Source: Planctomyces sp. SH-PL62 (GTDB lineage Bacteria > Planctomycetota > Planctomycetia > Planctomycetales > Planctomycetaceae). Taken from it: DNA of 64,000 nucleotides. The position numbers and the translations under genes are program-made. Each line of letters opens with the position of its first letter. Position 1 is the first letter of the stretch. The stretch covers positions 62,001 through 126,000 of the forward strand of contig CAMDEA010000003.1 of NCBI GenBank assembly GCA_945893045.1, read 5' to 3'. The notes beneath the pieces were generated by a model. That model made no database searches, was not told where the DNA came from, and saw nothing but the letters and a program-made list of their open reading frames with translations. This document shows, piece by piece, positions 36,214 through 45,000 of this stretch.

Positions 36214-36240
36214 GCCGCCCACTTTCCGACAGGAATCATC

Positions 36241-36288
36241 ATGCGATCCGATTTGCGACTCCTTGCCCTTAGCCTTCTCCTGCGTTGA
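36241..36288 (+). CDS. leuL: Leucine-rich leader peptide MRSDLRLLALSLLLR*
   Basis: AGGA 6 nt before the ATG. 7 of 15 codons are Leu. Followed by an intrinsic terminator and then leuA. Confidence 0.8.
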   Translation: MRSDLRLLALSLLLR

Positions 36289-36333
36289 CGCGGGGCTTTG
36301 GTGTCGTTGTCGCTGTCTGACCGTGCGAATACA

Positions 36334-36367
36334 CCCTGAGCCTCCGCTGGAGGCTCAGGGTTTTTTT
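36334..36367 (+). terminator. Intrinsic terminator (probable leu attenuator)
   Basis: ccctgagcctcc-gct-ggaggctcaggg (12-bp perfect stem) followed by T7. Confidence 0.92.
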
Positions 36368-36397
36368 GTTTTGATTTTTGAACTTCGCTGACGCGGC

Positions 36398-36462
36398 AAA
36401 CTAGCCCGACGCGCCAGCGAGTGACGGCGAGGCAGACCCTCGCTGACGCTTCGGGTTAGTTT
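36398..36462. repeat. Inverted repeat between attenuator and leuA
   Basis: aaactagcccgacgcgccagcgag ... ctcgctgacgcttcgggttagttt (24-nt arms, ~4 mismatches). Confidence 0.85.
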
Positions 36463-36478
36463 GACAGGAGTTTCTGAA

Positions 36479-38071
36479 ATGTCCGCCACACAGCCTGACA
36501 CGATCACGATCTTCGACACCACCTTGCGCGACGGCGAGCAATCGCCCGGTTGCAGCATGAACTCGGCCGAGAAGCTGGAGATCGCGAAGGCGCTCGTGGA
36601 ACTTGGTGTGGACGTCATCGAGGCGGGATTCCCGATCGCCTCACCCGACGACTTCGAGGCGGTGCGGGCGATCGCTCGTGAGTTCGGCAATCGCACGGTC
36701 ATCTGCGGGTTGGCACGCTGCCGCAAGCCAGACATCGACCGCGCGTGGGAAGCGTTGAAGGAGGCCGAGAAGTGCCGCGTCCACGTCTTCCTGGCGACCA
36801 GTCCGATCCATCGGCAGTTCAAGCTGAAGATGGCGGAGGAAGAAATTCTCCGCACGACGGTCGAGATGGTGAAGTACACGCGCGACCTGATGTGCTCGCG
36901 GCCGGACATCACGACGCCGAACTTGGAGTTCTCGCCGGAGGACGCCGCACGCACGGAACTCGACTTCCTGTGCCAGGTCGTCGAGAAGGCAATCGACGCC
37001 GGCGCGACGACGGTCAACATTCCGGACACGGTCGGCTACGCGACCCCCGCGCACTTCAAAGCCTGCATCGAGTACCTCAAGGCGAACGTGACCAACATCG
37101 GCAAGGCGGTCATCAGCACGCATTGCCACAACGATCTGGGCCTGGCGGTCGCGAATAGCTTGGCTGGCGTCGAAGCGGGTGCTCGGCAAATCGAATGCAC
37201 GATCAACGGCTTGGGCGAGCGGGCCGGCAACGCGGCTCTTGAAGAAATCGTGATGGCGATCAAAACGCGCGGTGACTTCTATGGCGTGAAGACCAACGTC
37301 AACACGCCCAAGCTGTTCCCGATCAGCCGTTTGGTCAGCCGTATTACCGGCATGACGGTGCAGCGCAACAAAGCGATCGTCGGCCAGAATGCGTTCGCGC
37401 ACGAGGCCGGCATCCACCAGCATGGGATGCTCCAGAACCGCGCGACCTACGAGATCATGAAGCCCGATGACGTCGGTTACGTCGGCACGAATCTCGTGCT
37501 GGGCAAGCACAGCGGCCGACATGCGTTTCGCGACCGAGTCAACTCGCTGGGCTTCGTGCTGGAGCCGGATGTCTTCGAGCGTGTCTTCGACGAATTCATC
37601 GCGCTGTGCGACAAAAAGAAGGACGTCTATGACGCGGACATCGCCGCACTCATCGAGAGCCATCTCGGCGAGAAGAGCGATGTTCCCGATCGCTGGAAGC
37701 TGATCAGCGTGCAGACGTTTGCCGGAGCCGCCACGATCCCAACCGCCACGGTCGAACTGCAATGCGAGAGCGAACCCCCGTGCCGTGATGCCGCCACGGG
37801 AGACGGACCGCTCGACGCGATCTTTCTGGCCATGAAGCGGATCACTGGCGTCGCGGGGACATTGCGAAACTTCCAAGTCCGCAGCGTTTCCGGCGGAGAG
37901 GACGCTCAAGGCGAGGCGTTCGTGGAAATCTTTGTCAACGACAAGTCGTACCACGGCAAGGGCATCAGCACTGACATTATCCAGGCCAGCGCTGAGGCGT
38001 ATCTGAAAGCGCTCAATCGCGCGATGTCAGACAAGCAACCGACCAAGCGTGTGCTCGCGCAGCACGATTGA
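36479..38071 (+). CDS. leuA: 2-isopropylmalate synthase
   Basis: [55 protein letters not shown] and [42 protein letters not shown] at 36479 is preceded by CAGGAG. Confidence 0.97.
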   Translation: MSATQPDTITIFDTTLRDGEQSPGCSMNSAEKLEIAKALVELGVDVIEAGFPIASPDDFEAVRAIAREFGNRTVICGLARCRKPDIDRAWEALKEAEKCRVHVFLATSPIHRQFKLKMAEEEILRTTVEMVKYTRDLMCSRPDITTPNLEFSPEDAARTELDFLCQVVEKAIDAGATTVNIPDTVGYATPAHFKACIEYLKANVTNIGKAVISTHCHNDLGLAVANSLAGVEAGARQIECTINGLGERAGNAALEEIVMAIKTRGDFYGVKTNVNTPKLFPISRLVSRITGMTVQRNKAIVGQNAFAHEAGIHQHGMLQNRATYEIMKPDDVGYVGTNLVLGKHSGRHAFRDRVNSLGFVLEPDVFERVFDEFIALCDKKKDVYDADIAALIESHLGEKSDVPDRWKLISVQTFAGAATIPTATVELQCESEPPCRDAATGDGPLDAIFLAMKRITGVAGTLRNFQVRSVSGGEDAQGEAFVEIFVNDKSYHGKGISTDIIQASAEAYLKALNRAMSDKQPTKRVLAQHD

Positions 38072-38086
38072 TTTTTCTGGCCGAAA

Positions 38087-38160
38087 GCCGTGAGCCGACT
38101 GCTGACGGCCGTGATCCTTTTCAAAAATGGTATCACGGCTGTCGGCAGTCGGCTGACGGC
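38087..38160. repeat. Inverted repeat, ~29-nt arms
   Basis: gccgtgagccgactgctgacggccgtgat ... atcacggctgtcggcagtcggctgacggc. Confidence 0.9.
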
Positions 38161-38175
38161 GATTGGCTGGGCTTT

Positions 38176-39396
38176 ATGGAATTGAAATTCAACGTGACTT
38201 CGTTCGACACGACACTTCGTACTGAAGAAGCCGCCGAGGTGCGACGCGGGATGTTCGCGCTGATCGTGTTGACCGCGTTGCATTTCGTGGTGGACACGAT
38301 CGCCAGCCAGATCACTCCGCTGTGGCCGACGCTGGAGCAGCATTACCACCTGCCGACGTTTTGGATGTTGTTCATCTGGACGTTGGCGGGGTCATTCAGC
38401 CAGCTCGGCTTTGCGTTGATCGGTGACCGCGCCGCCAGTCGTTGGCTGGTCTGGTGCGGTCCGGCGGTGAGTTGCGTGTGTTTGGGATGCCTCGGTCTGT
38501 TCGAACACTTTCTGGCGTTGGCCCTGTTGCTGGCGATCGCCGGCATGGGCATTGCCGCGTTTCATCCGGAAGGGGCGACGCTGTCGGGTAACTGCTGGCC
38601 GAACGCGCGCAGCCGAGCACTTTCGATTTTCGCGATGGGCGGATTTCTTGGTCAGTCGGTCGGACCACCCTGCGGTGGCTGGGTCGTGGATCACTTCGGC
38701 CTGAGTGCTTTGTCGCGCGGCATCGCGATTGGTTTGACGCTGATCCTCGCGCTGCGGTTGGTGTATCGGCCGATGGTGATTCCAACACGAAGTCACACGT
38801 CCGCGACAACGGGAGCCTGGGCCGTCTTGAAGAAACGGTTCTCAGTCCTGCTGATGTTGCTGACCGCGGGAACCGTCCGAGTGATCGCCACCGCTGGAGT
38901 GCCGATCACGTTGGCGTACTGGTTGAAGTCGCTGCGATTCTCCGACGGAGAAATCGGAGCGGTGCAGTCGCCCTATCTGGCGGGCATCGGCTTGGGAGGA
39001 TTACTTGCCGCGATCGTCGTTCGGCCTCAGCGAGAACGATTGACGTTGTGGCTGGTGCCGTTGTTCTGCGTCCCCTGCCTGTTGGCGATGCCGAGCTTGC
39101 AGGGATTCGCGCTCTCGGCGGCGGCGGGTGCGACGGGATTTTTCTTGGGAATCGCGCAACCGGTTTTCATCAGTTACGGACAGCAGTTGTTTCCTGAGAG
39201 TCAGCGCGTCGCCAGTTCGATCACGATGGGTGTGAGCTGGGGCGCGGGTGGCGCGATCGTCGCCGCACTGATCGACGTGTGCGGCCGGCGGCAGTCATTC
39301 GACCTTGCGTTCGTGGTGTTCGCCGTGGCCGTCATGATTTCGAGCGTGCTGTGCGTGCTGCTGCCGCGAGTGAGCGTGAAAACGTTCGCGGAATGA
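38176..39396 (+). CDS. MFS transporter (fosmidomycin-resistance/Fsr-like)
   Basis: ~406 aa from ATG 38176. FALIVLTALHFVVDTIASQITPLWPTLEQHY...GIAAFHPEGATLSGN. Confidence 0.85.
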   Translation: MELKFNVTSFDTTLRTEEAAEVRRGMFALIVLTALHFVVDTIASQITPLWPTLEQHYHLPTFWMLFIWTLAGSFSQLGFALIGDRAASRWLVWCGPAVSCVCLGCLGLFEHFLALALLLAIAGMGIAAFHPEGATLSGNCWPNARSRALSIFAMGGFLGQSVGPPCGGWVVDHFGLSALSRGIAIGLTLILALRLVYRPMVIPTRSHTSATTGAWAVLKKRFSVLLMLLTAGTVRVIATAGVPITLAYWLKSLRFSDGEIGAVQSPYLAGIGLGGLLAAIVVRPQRERLTLWLVPLFCVPCLLAMPSLQGFALSAAAGATGFFLGIAQPVFISYGQQLFPESQRVASSITMGVSWGAGGAIVAALIDVCGRRQSFDLAFVVFAVAVMISSVLCVLLPRVSVKTFAE

Positions 39397-39474
39397 ATCC
39401 GTGTTATCCGCGCAATCCGTGTCTTCTCGCCGAACTCTGGTTATGGAAGAACGCGGATCGAGGCGGCTCAATCC

Positions 39475-40428
39475 TCATCTCACCGAATTGCGTGCGTGAA
39501 ACAACCGCAGCAGCGACAAGTAGCGCTGATCTCGCTCGGATCGAACCTGATCGGCGACTTCGGGTGGATACTCGTAAAAGCCGCGGCCGGTTTTGAAGCC
39601 GTGATGGCCGGCATCGACGATCGCTTGCACCGTGGGCGGGACTTCGGTGCCCGATGCGATCTGCGGCGCGAGATTGCGGAACACGGCCGTCTGAATGTCG
39701 AGTCCGCCGAAATCGTGAATCCGCAGCGGGCCGAGCGCAGCCAGTCGAAAGCCCATGCTCCCTTGAATCGCCGCGTCGATGTCTTCGACCGAGGCGACGC
39801 CGCGATCGAGCAAGTCCCAAACTTCTCGCATCACGGCGATCTGCACACGGTTGACGAGGAAGCCGGGGAGTTCTTGGTTGATCCGAATCGCCAGCTTGCC
39901 GGAACGGCGCAGGAGTTCGAGCGTCGCTTGAATCGTTCCCTCGTTCGTTTGCGGGCTGCCGACAACCTCAACCGTCGGCACGATGTGCGGCGGGTTAAAC
40001 CAATGCGTGACGACGGCGCGTTCCGGTCGTCTCAGCCGCGCGCCGGATTGCGAGATCGGAAACGTGGACGAGTTGCTGGCGAGAATCGCATCGTCGCTGA
40101 CGTCGCGTTCGATCCGCTCGAACAGTTCCTGCTTGGCGGCCAAGTCCTCACGCACCGCTTCGGTCACGAACTCCGCGTTGCGAACGGCCTCCGCTTCGGT
40201 GCGGCAGACTTGCAGTCGCTTCAGCACCGAGTCGATTTGGACAGACTCGAATAGTCCCGCGTCCACGAAGTCGCGGAGGTTCTGTCGGACTCGGTCGTGC
40301 AGCGAATCGCCCGCCGCGCTGATTTCATCGAAGCCCGTCATTTCGCAGCCAGCCATCGCGAATGTCTGCGCGATGCCGTGCCCCATTGTGCCGAGACCCA
40401 GTACGGCGACTCGTTGAATGACCTTCAT
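39475..40428 (-). CDS. 3-hydroxyacyl-CoA (3-hydroxybutyryl-CoA-type) dehydrogenase
   Basis: RVAVLGLGTMGHGIAQTFAMAGCEMTGFD, DAILASNSSTFPIS, VVTHWFNPPHIVPTVEVV. Confidence 0.93.
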   Translation of the reverse strand: MKVIQRVAVLGLGTMGHGIAQTFAMAGCEMTGFDEISAAGDSLHDRVRQNLRDFVDAGLFESVQIDSVLKRLQVCRTEAEAVRNAEFVTEAVREDLAAKQELFERIERDVSDDAILASNSSTFPISQSGARLRRPERAVVTHWFNPPHIVPTVEVVGSPQTNEGTIQATLELLRRSGKLAIRINQELPGFLVNRVQIAVMREVWDLLDRGVASVEDIDAAIQGSMGFRLAALGPLRIHDFGGLDIQTAVFRNLAPQIASGTEVPPTVQAIVDAGHHGFKTGRGFYEYPPEVADQVRSERDQRYLSLLRLFHARNSVR

Positions 40429-40470
40429 TGATGTTTCCTAACGCAGCAGTGCCGCGACCAAACCGTCCGA

Positions 40471-40555
40471 GGCGAGCGGGGCGGCGTCAGCCCCCCGGTT
40501 TGTGGTGACCGATCGAGGTTCAACGAACCGGGGGGCTGACGCCGCCCCGCTCGCC
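40471..40555. repeat. Perfect 30-nt inverted repeat (GGCGAGCGGGGCGGCGTCAGCCCCCCGGTT family)
   Basis: Arms 40471-40500 and 40526-40555. Same family as 51102-51167. Confidence 0.95.
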
Positions 40556-40592
40556 AAGACATTTGCGATACGGTGATGCGAGAGATTGGCGA

Positions 40593-41765
40593 TTACAGAA
40601 TTCCCGCGCTGCGGACGTCGATGCCTTTCAACGCCATCTTCAGCTCTTCGATGTTGGGCGAAATCTCGAAGGCGTCGGAACGACTGATCAATTCTTTGTC
40701 GATGAAATGCTTCAGCGAGTCGTTAAACAACTGCATGCCGTCGGCTTTTCCGATGCGGATGGCGGCAGCCAGCTTGTTGTCTTGCTCTTCCAAAACCAGC
40801 TTGCGGATGACGGCGTTGAAGAGCATCAACTCGATGATCGGTACGCGGCTCGGCTTATCGACGATGGTCTTAATCAACTTCTGAGCGACGATCGCCTTCA
40901 TGTTGAACGCCATCGCGCCGCGCAAAGCCTTGTGCATGTCTTGCGGGAAGAGGTCCAGAATACGGCCGATGCACGAGGGAGCGTTCGAGGCGTGAATCGT
41001 GCCGTAGACCAAGTGCCCGGTTTCGGCGGCGTGAATCGCGGTCCCGAATGATTCCTGATCGCGCATTTCGCCCACCAGCATGATGTCCGGGTCTTGTCGC
41101 ACGGCGTGCTTCATGGCGATGTGAAAATCCTTCACGTCCATGCCGACCTCACGCTGGTTGATCAGCGCCTTGTCCGACGTGTAGACGAACTCGATGGGGT
41201 CTTCGATCGTCAGGATGTGGACGCTCTTGCGATGATTGATCAGGTCCAGCATCGAAGCGATCGTCGTGGACTTGCCGGAGCCGGTTACTCCGGCCAGCAA
41301 CACCATGCCTTGATCGTAGTTGGTCAGCCATTCCATCGACGGCGGCAGGTACAGGCCCTCGAAGTTGGGAATCGTGCGTTCGACTTTACGGCTGACCATG
41401 CCGGGAATCCCCATCTGCGTGAATAAGTTCACGCGGAACCGCCATTTGTCCCCGTCCACATCCACGACATGCGAAAAGTCGGAGCCGCCTTCATCCCAGA
41501 AGATGTTGGTCAGCCGCTCGTCCATCATGGGCATCAGCAGCGCTTCCATCTTCTCTTTGTTGATCGGCTCCATGTCCAACGGCACCAGCGTTCCCTTGAT
41601 GCGGAAGATCGGCGGCCGGCCAACCTGCATGTGCAAGTCCGAGCCTTTGTGCTTGACCATCGCACGGAAAATCTTGTCGACCTCCAGGCTCTTGGTGGCT
41701 CCAAATTCGCGCTTGACGATGGGCTTAGGTTGCGAAGCAGCGGCGGGAGCAGCGTGACCAGACAT
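40593..41765 (-). CDS. pilT: PilT-type twitching motility ATPase
   Basis: GSDLHMQVGRPPIFRIKG, LAGVTGSGKSTTIASMLDLIN (Walker A), ILTIEDPIEFVY, DPDIMLVGEMRDQE. The ORF extends to 41849; Met at 41765 is more likely. Confidence 0.94.
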   Translation of the reverse strand: MSGHAAPAAASQPKPIVKREFGATKSLEVDKIFRAMVKHKGSDLHMQVGRPPIFRIKGTLVPLDMEPINKEKMEALLMPMMDERLTNIFWDEGGSDFSHVVDVDGDKWRFRVNLFTQMGIPGMVSRKVERTIPNFEGLYLPPSMEWLTNYDQGMVLLAGVTGSGKSTTIASMLDLINHRKSVHILTIEDPIEFVYTSDKALINQREVGMDVKDFHIAMKHAVRQDPDIMLVGEMRDQESFGTAIHAAETGHLVYGTIHASNAPSCIGRILDLFPQDMHKALRGAMAFNMKAIVAQKLIKTIVDKPSRVPIIELMLFNAVIRKLVLEEQDNKLAAAIRIGKADGMQLFNDSLKHFIDKELISRSDAFEISPNIEELKMALKGIDVRSAGIL

Positions 41766-41963
41766 GGCGAACACCTCGCGAAAGGAATGAAACGAAGACG
41801 AAGGAGAGCCGCTCAAGTCGCGGCGAAAATGCCCGTGAGTTGTAATCAACCCTTTCCGCCGATGCCAAACAGGAACTCGCGACGTTGGCGAGTTCGACGT
41901 CCTGGGGCGACTTTGCTAGAAGATTCGTCCTCTGAGATCTCGCACCACCAGAAAAGGGAAACT

Positions 41964-42908
41964 ATGCCGCAGCGACATCGACGTGTGTGTTTGATTGCGT
42001 TCTCCGTGCTCGGGCTGGTCGGCCTGTCCGGCTGGGCGGTCGGCTGGTTCAAGGCGAACGAGACCACCGTGACCGAGATCGCCCCCGGCGTCTTCGTCCG
42101 CAAGATGGAAACCGAACCGAAATTCCTCGGCAGCAATCAGGGCTGGGTCATCTTCAAGGATTTCGTGCTGGTCATCGAAGCCAGCTTTCCGACTCAGGCC
42201 GAAGCGGTCATCAAGGAAGTCCGCAAGACGACCGACAAGCCGATCCGCTACGTCTTCGACACGCACTACCACGGCGATCACGCGGACGGCAATCCGGTCT
42301 TCGTCAACATCGGAGCGTCTCCGATCGCGTCCGAAAACAGCAAAGAACTCTTCGAGACCAAAGGCCGCGCCGGCTTCGAGAAAACGCAAAAAGAAAACCC
42401 CACCGAGTTCGGCCACGCTTCGCTGAAGTACGCTCCCGCATCGCTCTACTTCCCGACCAAGCTGGTGATCGACGACGGCACTCAGCGTGTCGAGCTATTG
42501 CACTTCGGCCACGCTCACACCGCGGGAGATGCCGTCGCCTGGCTCCCCAAGCACGGCATCGCCTTCACCGGCGACGCCTGCGTGAACGGAGCCTTCAACT
42601 ACACGGGAGACTCGAATACTGAAAGCTGGATCGGTGTGCTCACCAAGCTGCAAGAACTCCCGATCAAAACGATCTGCCCCGGTCACGGCGATGTGACCGG
42701 CAAGGAACTGCTGGCGACTCAGAAGCGCTGGTTCGTCGATCTGCGCGAGGCGATCCAAAAGATGATCACCGACGGCAAGACGCTGGATGAAATCAAGCAG
42801 CAACTCAACTTGCCGTTCTACAAAGAATGGACCGGCGTGGATGCGAAGACGCGCGTTGAGAACATCGAGCATGTCTACGGCGAGTTGACGAATCGCAAAG
42901 CGAGATAA
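41964..42908 (+). CDS. Metallo-beta-lactamase fold hydrolase, predicted exported
   Basis: YVFDTHYHGDHADGNPVF, FGHAHTAGDAVAWLPKHGIAFTGDACV, ICPGHGDV. N-terminal hydrophobic segment from ATG 41964. Confidence 0.9.
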   Translation: MPQRHRRVCLIAFSVLGLVGLSGWAVGWFKANETTVTEIAPGVFVRKMETEPKFLGSNQGWVIFKDFVLVIEASFPTQAEAVIKEVRKTTDKPIRYVFDTHYHGDHADGNPVFVNIGASPIASENSKELFETKGRAGFEKTQKENPTEFGHASLKYAPASLYFPTKLVIDDGTQRVELLHFGHAHTAGDAVAWLPKHGIAFTGDACVNGAFNYTGDSNTESWIGVLTKLQELPIKTICPGHGDVTGKELLATQKRWFVDLREAIQKMITDGKTLDEIKQQLNLPFYKEWTGVDAKTRVENIEHVYGELTNRKAR

Positions 42909-42916
42909 CTAAGAAG

Positions 42917-43006
42917 ACAAGCTGGCGAAAAATGAAGGGCGACAAATGAAGAAGACCCAACGGAGCCGTGACATGATTTTCCGCCCTCCATTTTTCGCCA
43001 GCTTGT
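42917..43006. repeat. Inverted repeat (25-nt arms, 1 mismatch) whose right arm lies in a signal-peptide coding region
   Basis: acaagctggcgaaaaatgaagggcg ... cgccctccatttttcgccagcttgt. Confidence 0.93.
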
Positions 43007-45000
43007 TCGTTTCCGTCTTATTACCGAGCGTCCTCTCCGCAGCCGTCACGCGGATCGAAATCAAAACCCGCGAGCCGTATCTCGAAGGCCGAGCCTTCGG
43101 CGGCGTCGGCTCCTATGAACGGCTGCGAGGCAAAGCCTTCTTCGCAGTCGATCCAAAGCACGCCAACAATCAAACGGTGATCGACTTGGAGTTGGCTCCC
43201 AAGAACGACGCCAGCCTGGTCGAGTTCTCAACCGATGTCGAACTGCTCGCTCCGAAAGACTTGAGCAAGGCCAACGGCGCAATGCTGTACGACGTCAACA
43301 ATCGTGGAAACAAGCTCGCGCTGGGTATGTTCAACACGGGTGCCGACGAGTTCCTGATGCGGAAAGGTTACGTCGTCCTCTGGAGCGGTTGGATCGCCGA
43401 GACTCAGCCAGGCGGCGGACGATTACGATTGACCACACCCGTTGCGACCGAAAACGGCAAGCCGCTCATCGGGCCAGTGCGTGCCGAATTCGTCATCGAA
43501 GCTCCGGCCGAACGGCATACGTTGGCGATGTGGGCCAATCAAGGCTCCTACGAACCGACCGAACGCGGCGAGCGCGATGCGGTGCTCACCTGGCGATCGC
43601 GAGAGAAGGATGCGCGAGTCGTCATCCCGCGCAAGCAGTGGCGAATGGAGAAACGCTGGGTCGAAGACAACGGAGAGCGCGGGCAATTGCCGATCATCGA
43701 ACTGGTCGTCGCGGGGGGCTTGCAGCCGGGCTACATCTACGAGGTCGTTTACGAAGCTCAAGGCTCGATCGTGCAGGGATTAGGCTTGGCCGGGATTCGC
43801 GATCTGCTGTCGTTCCTCAAGCACGAGGCGTCCGCGAAAAATCCGCTGTTCTTGTCGGAACCGAAGAAATCGTCCGTGAAGCTTGCCTACGGCTTCGGCG
43901 TCTCACAATCAGGCCGCTGCTTGCGACAGTTCTTATACGACGGCTTCAACGCGGATGAGTCCGGCCGGCAAGTCTTTGACGGCGTGATCCCGCACGTCGC
44001 CGGTGGAGGACTGGGATTCTTCAATCACCGGTTCGCTTCACCGACGCGGCACAACGGACAGCACGACAATCATCTGTTTCCGGCCGATCAGTTCCCGTTT
44101 ACTTACGGCGACGAGATCGACTCGTTCACCGGCCGCGAGGACGGCATCCTGCATCGCGACCGAGCACGCGGCACGGTGCCGAAAGTCATGCACACGCAAA
44201 GCAGCAGCGAGTACTGGCATCGAGCCGGCTCGCTGGTGCATACCGATCCGCTCGGCAAACGGGACGCGAAGCTGCCGCCGGAAGTTCGCGTGTATTGCTT
44301 CGGCGGCACACAGCACGGAGCCGGCGGCGGCTTCGCGGCGACGGCTCCGGGGAACGGGCAGCTCATCACGAACCCGGGGGACTATCGGCCTCTGTTGCGA
44401 GCGTTGCTGACCGCTCTCGACGAATGGGTTCGCACTGGCAAGGAACCGCCTCCAAGCACTCATCCGCGCATCGCTGACGGAACGCTCGTGAGTTGGCGCG
44501 AATCGGAGAGCGGCTGGCACGGCATCCCCGGCGTGCGTTATCCGGAAGTGATTCAACAGCCAGAGCATCTCGATCGCGGCCCGGAGTTCTATCGCTTTCG
44601 TCGGTCCACCATCGAGCCGCCAATCAGTCGCGGGCATTACGTCGTGAATGTTCCGAAGTGCGGACCGGACAACAACGAGCTCGGCACGCTGTTGCTGCCG
44701 GCGGTCGCGGTCCCGGTCGCCACCTACACCAGTTGGAACACGCGCAACCGCAGCGTCGGTGCGGAAAACGAGATGCTCGGCCTGCAAGGCGGATACATCC
44801 CGTTCGTGAAGACTAAAGCAGATCGCGAGAGGCTCGGCGATCCTCGCCCAGCATTGCTGGAGCGCTATCGCGACTTCGAGGATTTTCGGACTCAGTACCG
44901 CAAAGCGGTCGATCGCATGGTCGAGCAACGGACGTTGCTTTCCGAAGATGTGGCCGGCCTGATGAACCTTGCGGATCGCTGGCGTCCGCTGTTTGAGTGA
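42946..45000 (+). CDS. Secreted alpha/beta hydrolase-domain protein (Abhydrolase_10-like)
   Basis: 684 aa. REPYLEGRAFGGVGSYERLRGKAFFAVDPKH...NRGNKLALGMFN; GFGVSQSGRCLRQFLYDGFN. The start may instead be ATG 42973. Confidence 0.8.
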   Translation: MKKTQRSRDMIFRPPFFASLFVSVLLPSVLSAAVTRIEIKTREPYLEGRAFGGVGSYERLRGKAFFAVDPKHANNQTVIDLELAPKNDASLVEFSTDVELLAPKDLSKANGAMLYDVNNRGNKLALGMFNTGADEFLMRKGYVVLWSGWIAETQPGGGRLRLTTPVATENGKPLIGPVRAEFVIEAPAERHTLAMWANQGSYEPTERGERDAVLTWRSREKDARVVIPRKQWRMEKRWVEDNGERGQLPIIELVVAGGLQPGYIYEVVYEAQGSIVQGLGLAGIRDLLSFLKHEASAKNPLFLSEPKKSSVKLAYGFGVSQSGRCLRQFLYDGFNADESGRQVFDGVIPHVAGGGLGFFNHRFASPTRHNGQHDNHLFPADQFPFTYGDEIDSFTGREDGILHRDRARGTVPKVMHTQSSSEYWHRAGSLVHTDPLGKRDAKLPPEVRVYCFGGTQHGAGGGFAATAPGNGQLITNPGDYRPLLRALLTALDEWVRTGKEPPPSTHPRIADGTLVSWRESESGWHGIPGVRYPEVIQQPEHLDRGPEFYRFRRSTIEPPISRGHYVVNVPKCGPDNNELGTLLLPAVAVPVATYTSWNTRNRSVGAENEMLGLQGGYIPFVKTKADRERLGDPRPALLERYRDFEDFRTQYRKAVDRMVEQRTLLSEDVAGLMNLADRWRPLFE

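Noticed and set aside
36641-37954. 437-aa minus-strand ORF opposite leuA
   Set aside because: Antisense to leuA, which has clear active-site motifs on the plus strand.
41469-41963. 5' extension of the metallo-beta-lactamase-fold ORF (MRKVGAAFIPEDVG...)
   Set aside because: It overlaps the opposite-strand pilT gene. ATG 41964 with a following hydrophobic segment is the plausible start.
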